From NCBI GenBank assembly GCA_003600225.1, contig QZFT01000023.1, positions 1-64,000 of the forward strand: a stretch of 64,000 bases of DNA, in the 5' to 3' direction. A program made the translations under genes and the position numbers. The DNA is from Pseudonocardiaceae bacterium YIM PH 21723. GTDB lineage: Bacteria > Actinomycetota > Actinomycetes > Mycobacteriales > Pseudonocardiaceae. The notes beneath the pieces were generated by a model. That model was not told the DNA's origin and did not search any database. It saw nothing but the letters and a program-made list of their open reading frames with translations. Below, one piece after another: positions 44,850 to 53,208 of this stretch (position 1 is the stretch's first letter; each line of letters opens with the position of its first letter).

Positions 44850-46019
44850 TCAGGCCGGAACGGGAACCAATATTTCCTGGTCCCGCACCCGGCTGAGCAA
44901 CGCGAGCGCCACGATCAGCATGACCGTGCCGGCCAGCGGCAGGGCGACGACGCCGAGCACACCGAACAGGTATCCACCGAGCCCGGCGCCCACGGCCTGC
45001 CCGCCGTACATGGCGGACGTGTTCAACGCCAGGACCTCGGTGGCGGCGTGCGGGGCCAGTTCCAGCAGCCGGGCCTGGATGGGCGGGTTGAACGCCCACA
45101 GCGCGCCGCCCCACAGGGCGACGACCGGCACGGCCAGCCAGGCCGGTGCGGTGACCTTGGTCAGGGTGGCGAAGACGGCCATCATCACCACGTTGACGGC
45201 GGTGATCAGCAGCAGCGTGCGTTGCGCGCCGATCCGGTCGATGAGCCGGCCGCCGAGGTTGGTGCCCGCGACGCCCGCCAGGCCGGTGATCGCGATGACC
45301 GCGGTCATCCACGGTCCGGAGATGTGCCCGGCGGTGCGCAGGATCGGCGCGAGGAAGGCGAAGACCATCATGCCGCCCGCCTGGGCGATCACCGATCCGA
45401 TCAGGCCGAGCAGCACCGAGGCCTGGCCCAGCGGCGCCAGCCGTTCGCGCAGTGGCAGGTGCTCACCTCGCGGAACCGGGGGAAGGTAGCGCACGAGAGC
45501 GATGTTGCCGATCAGCGACAGGATCGCGACCAGCAGGAACGCCGACCGCCAGTGCACCAGTTCGGCCAGCAGCGTGCCCACCGGGGCGCCGACCACCATG
45601 GCGGCCGTCATGCCGCTGACCATGGTGCCCAGGGCCCGGCCGCGGTGCTCCGGCTCGGCGAGCTCGGCGGCGAGCGTGAGCATCAACGGCAGCAGGATGG
45701 ACGCGCAGATCGCGGCCAGCACCCGCAGGCCGAGTGCCACCGGGAACGTCGGGGCCAGCGCGGTGGCCAGGTTGATCACCATGAAGGCGACGCTGACCGT
45801 GATGAGCAGCTTGCGCCGGTCGAACCGGCTGGCCAGCCCGCTCAGCAGCGGCGAGCCGATGGCGGAGGTGATCGCGTAGGCCATCATCAACTGCCCGGCG
45901 GTGGCCTCGGAGACGTGCAGACCCGCCGCGATGGCGGGCAGCGCACCCACCACGAGCAGGCTGGCCGTCACCACGGCGAACAGGGCCGTGAGCAGCGGTA
46001 ACAACAGTCTGCGGTTCAT
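44850..46019 (-). CDS. MFS drug efflux transporter (DHA1, chloramphenicol/arabinose-efflux type)
   Basis: A 389-residue, twelve-helix transporter. Motif A appears as GLASRFDRRKLL after helix 2, motif C-like GAPVGTLLAELVHWRSAFL in helix 5, and a second GTNLGGRLIDRIGAQRTLL. Length and pattern fit the Cmx/CmlR/AraJ branch of proton-driven exporters. It is upstream of erm in the same direction with 168 bp between them, so it may belong to one resistance locus. A short leader ORF and two inverted repeats precede it. The substrate is unknown. Confidence 0.87.
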   Translation of the reverse strand: MNRRLLLPLLTALFAVVTASLLVVGALPAIAAGLHVSEATAGQLMMAYAITSAIGSPLLSGLASRFDRRKLLITVSVAFMVINLATALAPTFPVALGLRVLAAICASILLPLMLTLAAELAEPEHRGRALGTMVSGMTAAMVVGAPVGTLLAELVHWRSAFLLVAILSLIGNIALVRYLPPVPRGEHLPLRERLAPLGQASVLLGLIGSVIAQAGGMMVFAFLAPILRTAGHISGPWMTAVIAITGLAGVAGTNLGGRLIDRIGAQRTLLLITAVNVVMMAVFATLTKVTAPAWLAVPVVALWGGALWAFNPPIQARLLELAPHAATEVLALNTSAMYGGQAVGAGLGGYLFGVLGVVALPLAGTVMLIVALALLSRVRDQEILVPVPA

Positions 46020-46038
46020 ATCCTCGTGTCTCTCCTGA

Positions 46039-46095
46039 TCACGCCGGTGCAGGTTCGGGCGCGCGCGAGCGCAGGGTCAGGGCGACGATGACCAT
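46039..46095 (-). CDS. Short leader ORF of the MFS gene (MVIVALTLRSRAPEPAPA)
   Basis: An 18-codon ORF ending 19 nt before the MFS start. Ggggaaa lies 7-8 nt before its ATG. It includes an R-S-R (+x+) sequence, and its cctga codons could pair with the tcagg next to the MFS ribosome site. This is the layout of translational attenuators of efflux and cmx-type genes; regulation is inferred. Confidence 0.4.
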   Translation of the reverse strand: MVIVALTLRSRAPEPAPA

Positions 46096-46109
46096 GACGA
46101 TTTTCCCCA

Positions 46110-46136
46110 GTTACTTGTAACAACCAATTAGTTGGT
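46110..46136 (-). promoter_or_regulatory. Tandem inverted-repeat operator upstream of the MFS gene
   Basis: Two adjacent inverted repeats: gttac(tt)gtaac at 46110-46121 and accaa(ttag)ttggt at 46123-46136. They resemble TetR- or MarR-type operators and lie 91-117 bp before the MFS start. No regulator gene is adjacent. Confidence 0.6.
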
Positions 46137-46174
46137 CGGCTCATTCCCGGGATGAGCCAGGCCACACTCTCCTG

Positions 46175-46347
46175 GCGGTGGGGCGGGCGCAGGATATTTG
46201 CGCCCACTCACGCCTCAAGGGCGCTTCGCGTCCGCTTCGCGGATGTCGCTGCGCTCCACCCTTGACCCGTGAGCCTCTGGCGCAAAAACGGGCAGATTAG
46301 GGGCAGGCTGGGGCCTGCCCTCTTGAGGGCGCGCCCGCCCCACCGCC
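46175..46347. repeat. Palindromic repeat, second family, left copy beside DUF222 gene 1
   Basis: About 173 bp bounded by a perfect 17-bp inverted repeat (46175-46191 with 46331-46347). Inside, 46200-46230 matches the inverted copy at 47690-47720 in 30 of 31 positions. An 82-bp insert relative to the right copy carries a mirrored version of the same core (cccttgacccgtgag, ggcgcaaa). No gene within it. Confidence 0.8.
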
Positions 46348-46417
46348 CTTCCGGCCCTAACCATCTGGATCGGCCCCCACTGCTCGCCTGTCTCACCGCC
46401 CTGCCCGGCGCACTCCG

Positions 46418-47557
46418 CTATCCATCCGGATCAGCCCCCGGATCCATCCGCACCAGGAACCTCGCCCCACTCGGGGAGGTCCACACAAGATCACCGTTGG
46501 GCAGGATCTCGTAGCCCCACCCGTGCTCCTCTTTCAGGATGTGATGCCGTCGACACAGCGGCGCCATGTCCCAACCCCGGGTGACCTTGCAATGCCGGTA
46601 CTGCTCCCGATGATCGAGGTCACTGGTGACCGCGGGTGCCTGACAGTTCGGGAACCGGCACGTCTTGTGCCGGGTGATCAGGAAGTTTCGCTCGGTCTGA
46701 CTGAGCCGGTATCCCTTGCGGGAGAAATCAATCCCCACCCCGGTGATCGGGTCAGTGATCATGCGCAGCCACACCGATGAGGTCGCCGCCATCTGCCGTG
46801 CCATCGAACCCAAGATCGCACCGTGACCCTGCATCTCCGCGCCGTGCTCCTGCTTGCCCTCGATCACGTCCTTCGGGATCGTGATCACGATCTTCGGATC
46901 CACCGGCGCGAAACCCTCACTACCAGCTCCACCAGCGGCGAGCACCGCTGCGGCCAGATCGGCGCGAGCCTGGTCTTGGGTCCGCTCATCATCAGTGGTT
47001 CGCGTGTTGCGGACCTGCTGATCGATCGCCTGATACGCCGCCTGCACCTCCGGCGCCGTCGAATACAGCCGCAGCTCACCCATACCGTCGGGCTTGCTGC
47101 TCACCGTGAACGAGCGATCCTTCTTACGACGCTCGTGTCGCTCTTGCGCGCCGTGCGGGTCGAGTTCTTGGATGTACCGCTCACCGAGTGCGCGCATCTC
47201 GGAGTTGGAGAGTTCGTGTGCGGTGGGCAGGACTTTTTCCTCGACCAGTCCCGCCAGCTCGGGGTCGAGAGGCTTGGTCAGGCTGTGCAGCATCTGGGCT
47301 TTGGGGAGGTCGATTCCGCCGTGGGCGAGGGCTTCCGCAGTGCGGGGCAGCTTCTCGTGCAGTGCCTCGGCCAGGGCGGCGAAGGACCGGATCTGGGGCA
47401 GGCTGACGGTCATCTCGACCCGGGTTTCCTCCCGATCGGAGTCGAAGTCCGAGGAGGTCGACAGCAAGCCGTGCAGATCCTGGAGGAACTCGGCCATCGC
47501 CATCATCGCGTACCGGTATTTACCGGCCACGCTGCGAGGTGTCAGAACTTGTTCCAT
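46418..47557 (-). CDS. DUF222/13E12-family HNH endonuclease-like protein (copy 1)
   Basis: A 379-residue protein with an N-terminal DUF222 helical domain (about 1-260) and a C-terminal HNH nuclease module. The module has CRFPNCQ, SDLDHREQY and CRRHH, giving the zinc cysteines and metal-binding histidines. This is the 13E12 repeat family of actinobacteria, present in many copies per genome and linked to repetitive DNA; its biochemical role is not settled. It is flanked on both sides by inverted copies of a palindromic repeat, so the whole unit 46175-47745 may move or recombine as one. No transposase is present. Confidence 0.9.
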   Translation of the reverse strand: MEQVLTPRSVAGKYRYAMMAMAEFLQDLHGLLSTSSDFDSDREETRVEMTVSLPQIRSFAALAEALHEKLPRTAEALAHGGIDLPKAQMLHSLTKPLDPELAGLVEEKVLPTAHELSNSEMRALGERYIQELDPHGAQERHERRKKDRSFTVSSKPDGMGELRLYSTAPEVQAAYQAIDQQVRNTRTTDDERTQDQARADLAAAVLAAGGAGSEGFAPVDPKIVITIPKDVIEGKQEHGAEMQGHGAILGSMARQMAATSSVWLRMITDPITGVGIDFSRKGYRLSQTERNFLITRHKTCRFPNCQAPAVTSDLDHREQYRHCKVTRGWDMAPLCRRHHILKEEHGWGYEILPNGDLVWTSPSGARFLVRMDPGADPDG

Positions 47558-47658
47558 GCCTCCATTCTAGTCGAACACCAAGTCGATTTCGAATCACTAT
47601 CAGGTGATTAATCGAAGATCAACTCGCGCCACAGGTTACCTTTTGAGGAAAAGCGCGG

Positions 47659-47745
47659 GGTGATAGCGGGCGCGCCGAGAGGGGCAGGCCGCGAAGCGCC
47701 CTTGAGGCGTGAGAGGGCGCGAAACACAATGCGCCCGCCACCACC
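47659..47745. repeat. Palindromic repeat, second family, right copy beside DUF222 gene 1
   Basis: About 87 bp with imperfect inverted ends (47659-47674 with 47731-47745). Its reverse complement matches 46175-46230 and then 46312-46347 of the left copy, skipping the 82-bp insert. The remaining gap to 47914 shows a plausible promoter region for the lectin gene but no ORF. Confidence 0.8.
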
Positions 47746-47914
47746 CCGCCCGTCCAATGAGCGCGTCCAAAAACGGCATGACATAACCCGAGCTCACCCC
47801 GGCCCCAGCCCGACGAGTGCCCTACCAACCAGGGCTTTCTGGAGCATCGACGCGGCGGGATACCCCTGACAGGTTTGCGGCGCGAATTCCGCACCCAGGG
47901 GAGGTAGTGGATAG

Positions 47915-49012
47915 ATGAGAGCACGAAGATTGTTCACGACGCTGCTCGTCACAGCGTCACTCGCCACCGGACTCGCCACCGGAGCCGCCGCGGAGCCACA
48001 GGCGGCGCCGTTGACCAACGCCTCGGCGGTGACGAGCAACGCGGACGGCCGCCTCGAAGTCTTCGGCCGGGGCACCGACGGCGCGCTGTGGCACCGCTGG
48101 CAGACCGCGCCGAACAACGGGTGGAGCGCCTGGGCCAGCCTCGGCGGGTACTTCACCCAGACCCCGGCCGTGGGCCGCAACGCCGACGGCCGGCTCGAGG
48201 TGTTCGTGGTCGGCGGGGACAACGCGCTGTGGCACATCTGGCAGACCGCACCCAACGGCGGCTGGAGCGCCTGGGCCGGCCTCGGCGGCGGACTGACCAG
48301 CGCACCGGCGGTGGGCCGCAACGCCGACGGCCGGCTCGAAGTGTTCGCCAAGGGCACCGACAACGCCCTCTGGCATCTCTGGCAGACCGCCCCGAACAAC
48401 GGGTGGAGTGGCTGGGCCGGGCTGGGCGGCGTGATCACCACGGCACCCTCGGTCGGCCAGAACGCCGACGGCCGCCTCGAAGTCTTCGCCCGGGGCAGCG
48501 ACAACGCGCTGTGGCACATCTGGCAGACCGCGCCCAACAGCGGCTGGAGCGCCTGGGCCGGCCTCGGTGGCGGCCTGACCTCCGTCACGGCCGTCGGCCG
48601 GAACCAGGACGGCCGCCTCGAAGTGTTCGTCCGCGGTACCGACAACGCGCTCTACCACCAGTGGCAGCTCACCCCGAACGGCAACTGGAGTGGCTGGTAC
48701 GGCCTCGGCGGCGGGCTGAGCAGCGGCCTCGCCGTGGCCAACAACGCCGACGGACGCCTGGAGGTGTTCGGCCGGGGCAACGACGACGCGCTCTGGCACA
48801 TCTGGCAGACCACACCCAACGGCGGCTGGTCCGGCTGGGCCTCGCTGGGCGGCGGCATCAGCTCGGAGACCGCGGTCGGCCGCAACCAGGACGGCCGGCT
48901 CGAACTGTTCGCCCGTGGGCTGGACAACGCGCTCTGGCACCAGTGGCAGACGGCGCCCAACAACGGCTGGAGTGCCTGGGCCAGCCTCGGCGGTCAGCTC
49001 ACCCTGAGCTGA
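47915..49012 (+). CDS. Secreted seven-bladed beta-propeller lectin-like protein (PLL/DUF346 type)
   Basis: A 365-residue exported protein. The signal peptide [20 protein letters not shown] ends near AAAEP. Seven tandem repeats of 47 residues follow, each built as N(A/Q)DGRLEVF.RG.DNALWH.WQ plus GWS.WA.LGG. Seven repeats of this length match the fucose-binding PLL propeller family of bacteria, where the WxxWxxLGG and DGRLE segments line sugar sites between blades. Gaggtag-type ribosome site 9 nt before the ATG. The 3' end overlaps the convergent gene by 19 nt. Ligand specificity is not predictable. Confidence 0.9.
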   Translation: MRARRLFTTLLVTASLATGLATGAAAEPQAAPLTNASAVTSNADGRLEVFGRGTDGALWHRWQTAPNNGWSAWASLGGYFTQTPAVGRNADGRLEVFVVGGDNALWHIWQTAPNGGWSAWAGLGGGLTSAPAVGRNADGRLEVFAKGTDNALWHLWQTAPNNGWSGWAGLGGVITTAPSVGQNADGRLEVFARGSDNALWHIWQTAPNSGWSAWAGLGGGLTSVTAVGRNQDGRLEVFVRGTDNALYHQWQLTPNGNWSGWYGLGGGLSSGLAVANNADGRLEVFGRGNDDALWHIWQTTPNGGWSGWASLGGGISSETAVGRNQDGRLELFARGLDNALWHQWQTAPNNGWSAWASLGGQLTLS

Positions 49013-49701
49013 TCGGTCAGCACCGCGTGGGCCGCCACCAGGGAGGGACCGTGCCAGGTGAGCAGCCTGCCGTCGACGAGCCGGCTCGGCAGCTCCGGGA
49101 AGCACTGCGGCCCGTCCTCAGGCGTGAACTCGTACGGTTCGCTGGGTAGCACGACCAGGTCCGCGCCCGCCGTGGTCAACTCGGCCAACGGCGGGCGCGG
49201 ATACCGTTCCGGGTGCCACGCGAAGGCATTGGCCACCCCGAGGCGGTGCAGCACGTCACCGGCGAAGGTGTCCCGGCCGAGCACGATCCACGGCTTGCGC
49301 CACACCGGGACGACGGCGGTCGCCCACTGCTCCCGGGGTCGTGCCCACAGACGGCGCGCCTGCACCAGCCAGTCCGGTGTGGACAGTCCGAACACGACGG
49401 TCAGCAGCTCCTCGATTCCGTCCAGGGCATGCGGAACCGTCGCCGGCGCGGGCGTCACCCAGACCCGGATCCCCGCAGCGCGCAGTGCGTCCACATCGGA
49501 CTCGCGGTTCTCCTCCTCGTTGACCACCACCAGCTCCGGCCGGGTCGCCAGGACCTTGGCCAGGTCCGGGTACTTGGACCCGCCGACGCGCGGCAGGTCC
49601 AGTTCCGGGTGCGTGCAGTAGTCGGTGATGCCGACCAGCGCGCCGGGCACGCTGGTCGCCAGCACCTCGGTCAGCGAGGGAACGAGCGAGACGACGCGCA
49701 C
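48994..49701 (-). CDS. Cytosolic helical-backbone metal receptor (BtuF/TroA-like domain)
   Basis: A 235-residue protein with the BtuF/FhuD fold but without a signal peptide. It starts [14 protein letters not shown], has [33 protein letters not shown] and [10 protein letters not shown], and ends [12 protein letters not shown]. Membrane-free versions of cobalamin-binding proteins are known in Actinobacteria and may bind corrinoids or other metal chelates; the ligand here is unknown. The GTG at 49701 lies 2 bp after the TGA of the F420 gene, so the two form an operon. It overlaps the lectin gene at its 3' end. Confidence 0.8.
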   Translation of the reverse strand: MRVVSLVPSLTEVLATSVPGALVGITDYCTHPELDLPRVGGSKYPDLAKVLATRPELVVVNEEENRESDVDALRAAGIRVWVTPAPATVPHALDGIEELLTVVFGLSTPDWLVQARRLWARPREQWATAVVPVWRKPWIVLGRDTFAGDVLHRLGVANAFAWHPERYPRPPLAELTTAGADLVVLPSEPYEFTPEDGPQCFPELPSRLVDGRLLTWHGPSLVAAHAVLTDQLRVS

Positions 49702-49703
49702 GA

Positions 49704-50369
49704 TCAGACGTCGGTGACCCGGATTCCGGCGTGGGCCTTGTACCGGCGGTTGATCGAGATCAGGTTGGCGGTGAACGCCTCCACCTGGTGCGCGTTGCGC
49801 AGCCGGCCGCCGTAGATACCGCGCACGCCGGGGATGACCTGGGCGAGCTCGATGACCGCGTCGGTGGCCTCCCGGTCGTCGCCGAGCACCAGCACGTCGG
49901 TGTCGATGCTCGGCACCTCCAGGTCGGCGAGCAGCACGGCGGACACGTGGTGGAAGGACGCGGTGACCCGGGAGTCGGGCAGCAGCGCGGCGGCCTGCTG
50001 CGCGGCGCTGCCCTCCGGCACGGGGAGGGCGAACGCGCCCTGCTTGTCGAAGCCGAGGGGGTTCACGCAGTCGACGACGATCTTGCCCGCGAGGTCGGCC
50101 TTCAGCGACTCCAGCAGGGTGGCGTGGCCCTCCCACGGCACGGCGACGATCACGATGTCGGCGACCCGCGCGGTCTCCGCGTTGGTGGCGCCGGTGACGT
50201 TGCCGCCGGAGGCCTCGGCCAGCTCCTTGGCGGCGGCCTGGGCCCGCTCGGCATCCCGGGAGCCGACCACGACCTTCAGCCCGGCCGCGGCCCAGCGGAT
50301 GATCAGGCCCTTGCCCTGGGCGCCGGTACCGCCGAAAACGCCGATGGTCAGGTCACGTACGTCCGACAT
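49704..50369 (-). CDS. F420-dependent NADP reductase (NADPH:F420 oxidoreductase)
   Basis: A 221-residue Rossmann enzyme that moves hydride between NADPH and coenzyme F420. The N-terminal GVFGGTGAQGKGLIIRWAAA is the NADP loop, VGSRDAERAQ the 2'-phosphate site, then DCVNPLGFDKQ and a C-terminal IYGGRLRNAHQVEAFTANLI matching Fno/NPD proteins. Its stop lies next to the start of the BtuF-like gene, and the RNase gene's stop is 10 bp before its ATG, making a likely three-gene unit. Confidence 0.9.
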   Translation of the reverse strand: MSDVRDLTIGVFGGTGAQGKGLIIRWAAAGLKVVVGSRDAERAQAAAKELAEASGGNVTGATNAETARVADIVIVAVPWEGHATLLESLKADLAGKIVVDCVNPLGFDKQGAFALPVPEGSAAQQAAALLPDSRVTASFHHVSAVLLADLEVPSIDTDVLVLGDDREATDAVIELAQVIPGVRGIYGGRLRNAHQVEAFTANLISINRRYKAHAGIRVTDV

Positions 50370-50378
50370 CAGACCGCC

Positions 50379-51716
50379 TCACACTCGCTGGAAACTCACC
50401 GTTCGGGTGGCCGGGTCGGCCGTGACGAGCCGCGCGGTGATCCGTTCCCCTTCGGGCAGCTCACCGGTGCAGGTCGCCAGCACGGCCGGGTCTTCGATGA
50501 AGATCTCACCCTTGCCATTACCACTGCGCAACACGACCGCGTCGAAATCCATTCCTATGTTACTAGCCAGTACGGTCGCTTCGGCAAGATCCAGGCAGGC
50601 CCGTTCCACCTTGGCGGCGAGCCCGTCGGAGACCTCCATGACCTTCGGCAGCTCCGGCAGCGCCTGCCGCACCCAGTCCGGCACCGGCTCACCGGCGCAG
50701 ATCGCCAGGCAGATCTCGGCGCCGTAGCGGTCCACCAGCCTGCGCAGCGGGGCGGTGACGTGCGCGTACGGCGCACCGATCCCGCCGTGGACGCGCTGGT
50801 CCGGCAGGGCGCCGTCGAACGCGGTGTAGGCCGCGCCACGCAGCAGCCGGGTGGCGTCCGTGTACAACGCCAGCGCAGCAGGCTGCGCCGGGTCCAGCCT
50901 GTCGAGCACCTGCGCGGCGGTGGCCCCCTCGGGCCAGTCGGCGCCCAGGTTGCGCGCGGATCGCCTCAGCTCCTCGATGGCCTTGGCCTCGGGAGCGGGC
51001 AGCGTGCGCAGCAGACCGACCTTGGCGTCGAGCATGATCTTCGCGGCGGCCATGCCGGTGAGCAGCGAGATCTCCGCGTTCCAGGCATCGGCCGGGGTCC
51101 GCGGGTGCACCACCAGGCGGAGTTCGCCGTCGATCTGCACCGCCTCCTGCTCGGGCAGCCGCAGCTCGATGGCCCCGCGCTCGACGGCCTTCTTGCGCCG
51201 GAGCTCACCGACCTCGGGCAGCAGGGCGATCGAGGGGTGCTCGGCGTGCTGGTAGTCGAGCCGGGCGACGGAGCGGACCAGCGCGCGGCGGACGTGAGCG
51301 GCGGTGAGCTCGCCGGTGGCGTCCAGATCCAGCGTCCACAGGGCCGCGGGCCGGGTCTGGTCGGGCAGCAGGCTGGAGGCGCCCTCGGACAGCTCCACCG
51401 GGTGCAGCGGCACATTGCCGTCGGGCAGGTAGAACGTCTGCCCGCGTCGGCGCACCTCCTGGTCGAGGGCACCGCCGGGAACGACGATCGCGCCCAGGTC
51501 GGCGATGGCGTAGTGCACCCGGTAGCCGTCGTCCCGGCGCTCGATGAACATCGCCTGGTCCAGGTCCTTGGCCCCGGGCGGGTCGATGGTCACCAGCGGC
51601 AGTGCCGTGGCGTCCTCCCGGCCGGCGGTGTCCGGTTCGCGCCGGGCGTCGGCGAGTACGTCATCCGGGAACCGGGCGGGCAACTGGAACTCGGTACGGA
51701 TGGCGGTGAAGTCCAC
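50379..51716 (-). CDS. RNase II/R-type exoribonuclease (RNB domain), short form
   Basis: A 445-residue protein with an RNB catalytic domain: IDPPGAKDLDQA supplies the metal-binding aspartates, and later motifs are GNVPLHP.ELSEGASSLLP and PYAHVTAPLRRLVDRY. The N-terminal cold-shock domains of RNase II/R are missing, while a short S1-like C-terminus remains. This compact form is common in Actinobacteria and degrades RNA 3' to 5'. The GTG at 51716 is leaderless, with tagggt 6 nt upstream. Confidence 0.88.
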   Translation of the reverse strand: MDFTAIRTEFQLPARFPDDVLADARREPDTAGREDATALPLVTIDPPGAKDLDQAMFIERRDDGYRVHYAIADLGAIVVPGGALDQEVRRRGQTFYLPDGNVPLHPVELSEGASSLLPDQTRPAALWTLDLDATGELTAAHVRRALVRSVARLDYQHAEHPSIALLPEVGELRRKKAVERGAIELRLPEQEAVQIDGELRLVVHPRTPADAWNAEISLLTGMAAAKIMLDAKVGLLRTLPAPEAKAIEELRRSARNLGADWPEGATAAQVLDRLDPAQPAALALYTDATRLLRGAAYTAFDGALPDQRVHGGIGAPYAHVTAPLRRLVDRYGAEICLAICAGEPVPDWVRQALPELPKVMEVSDGLAAKVERACLDLAEATVLASNIGMDFDAVVLRSGNGKGEIFIEDPAVLATCTGELPEGERITARLVTADPATRTVSFQRV

Positions 51717-51720
51717 GCCC

Positions 51721-53031
51721 TCACCCTACGTGCAGCAGGCGTGGTCTGCGCAGTAGCCAGACGACCACCAGCAGGCCCAGCCAGACCAGCCCGATCACCT
51801 GTGCCTGCGCGTTCATGGTGATCACCATGTAGCCGAGCACCGCCATGCCGAGCAGCGGAACCACCAGGTGCCGCAGCAGATCCCGGCTGCGTTCCCGGCG
51901 CAGGAACTGGTTCAGCACGGCGACCTGCAACAGCAGAAAGCCGCACAGCGCACCGAAATTGACCATCGAACTGAGCAGCGTGGTGCCGTCCTCCACAAGG
52001 GACAGTGGCAACCCGACGCAGGCGCAGATGATCGCGACCAGCACCGTCGCCGGAATGGGCACGCCCCTCCTGGAGTCCACAGAGGACAACAGCCGGGGCA
52101 GCAGCCCGTCCCGGGAGACGGCGAACAGCAACCGCGCGCAGGCGGCCTGGGACAGCACGCCGCCCGCGATGCCACCGGTCAACGCGGTGGTCAACGCGGC
52201 GGCGATGACCAGTCCCTGCCCACCGGCGACCCCGGCCGCCCGGTAGAACGCGGTGCCTTCGGGATCACCGTCGGCCAGCAGCTCCCGCGGACCGGGAACC
52301 AGGAGCGCCGCCAGCCACACCTGCGCCACGAAGATCACCGTGATCAGCAGCAGGGAGAGCACGGTGGCCCGGCCGATCTGCCGTGGTCCGCCCTTGGCCT
52401 CCTCGGACAGCGTGGAGATCGCGTCGAAGCCGAGGAAGGCGTACATGGCCAGCGAGACCGCCGGGAAGATCGCCCGGAAGTCGAGTTGTTCCGGATTGAG
52501 CAGCGGCTGCCAGGAGAAGTGCTCGACCTTCGTGGCGCCGAGTACGAAGAACGCGGCGATCACGAGCATCTGGATGGCCAGCAACCAGCGGTTGGTCAAC
52601 GCGGTCAGTTCGATGCCGAGCAGGTTGATCACCGTGTTGATCACGATGAATGCGGCCAGCCACAGCCACACCGGAACACCGGGCACGAAACTGGTCATCG
52701 CCTGGCCGGCGAACAGATAGTTCAACGCCGGAAGGAGCACATAATCGAGGAACACCGCTCCCCCGGCCAGGAATCCGGCGAGGGGGCCGATGCCGCCTGC
52801 GGCGTAGGCGTACACGGATCCCGCGCTGGGATAGGTCCTCGCCATCTGGGCGTAGCCGAGCGCCGTGCACACCATGGCGATGGTGCCGATCAGGTAAGGG
52901 AGGACGACCATTCCGTTGGCCTGGTGGAAGATCAGGCCGAACGTGTCAAACGGGGATGTGGGTGCCATGAACACCAGGCCGTAGATCAGCAGGTCGGTGT
53001 AGGTGAGGGTACGTCTGAGGCCGGTGTTCAC
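51721..53031 (-). CDS. APC-superfamily amino acid permease
   Basis: A 436-residue, twelve-helix transporter. It begins with the APC signature LTYTDLLIYGLVFMAPTSPF and has ARTYPSAGSVYAYAAGGIG in helix 2 and AMYAFLGFDAISTLSEEAKG, characteristic of amino-acid/polyamine antiporters or permeases. The GTG at 53031 has a tagaat box (minus strand, 53045-53040) 8 nt upstream. Ends 4 bp before the RNase gene start, so the RNase promoter overlaps its stop. Substrate unknown. Confidence 0.88.
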   Translation of the reverse strand: MNTGLRRTLTYTDLLIYGLVFMAPTSPFDTFGLIFHQANGMVVLPYLIGTIAMVCTALGYAQMARTYPSAGSVYAYAAGGIGPLAGFLAGGAVFLDYVLLPALNYLFAGQAMTSFVPGVPVWLWLAAFIVINTVINLLGIELTALTNRWLLAIQMLVIAAFFVLGATKVEHFSWQPLLNPEQLDFRAIFPAVSLAMYAFLGFDAISTLSEEAKGGPRQIGRATVLSLLLITVIFVAQVWLAALLVPGPRELLADGDPEGTAFYRAAGVAGGQGLVIAAALTTALTGGIAGGVLSQAACARLLFAVSRDGLLPRLLSSVDSRRGVPIPATVLVAIICACVGLPLSLVEDGTTLLSSMVNFGALCGFLLLQVAVLNQFLRRERSRDLLRHLVVPLLGMAVLGYMVITMNAQAQVIGLVWLGLLVVVWLLRRPRLLHVG

Positions 53032-53070
53032 GGGGTTGGATTCTAGGTAGTGGTGGCTGGTCGTTTCGTT

Positions 53071-53156
53071 GCTTCTGGCTGGTTGTCGAAAGATGGCTTT
53101 GGAGGGGAGTCAGGCTTGGGGTTCGGGTCTGGTTGCCGGGTTCTTTTTGCGTGTTC
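53071..53156. repeat. Degenerate half copy (one arm) of the large palindromic element, copy E
   Basis: 53071-53120 matches the left arm of copies B and D (gcttctggc, gtcgaaagatggctttggag, gggag). Similarity then fades, with a trace of the tctttcctgcgtgtt segment to 53156. No right arm or centre is present. It lies between the permease promoter and the start region of DUF222 gene 2. Confidence 0.75.
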
Positions 53157-53208
53157 ACTAATCGAATAATTGAGCGAAATAGCCTTGTCTTTTAGGTAGA
53201 ATAGTGGC

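Noticed and set aside
46418-47557. Calling DUF222 gene 1 a transposase because of its flanking inverted repeats
   Set aside because: The protein has an HNH nuclease motif and DUF222 domain, with no DDE or HUH signature and no clear target duplication.
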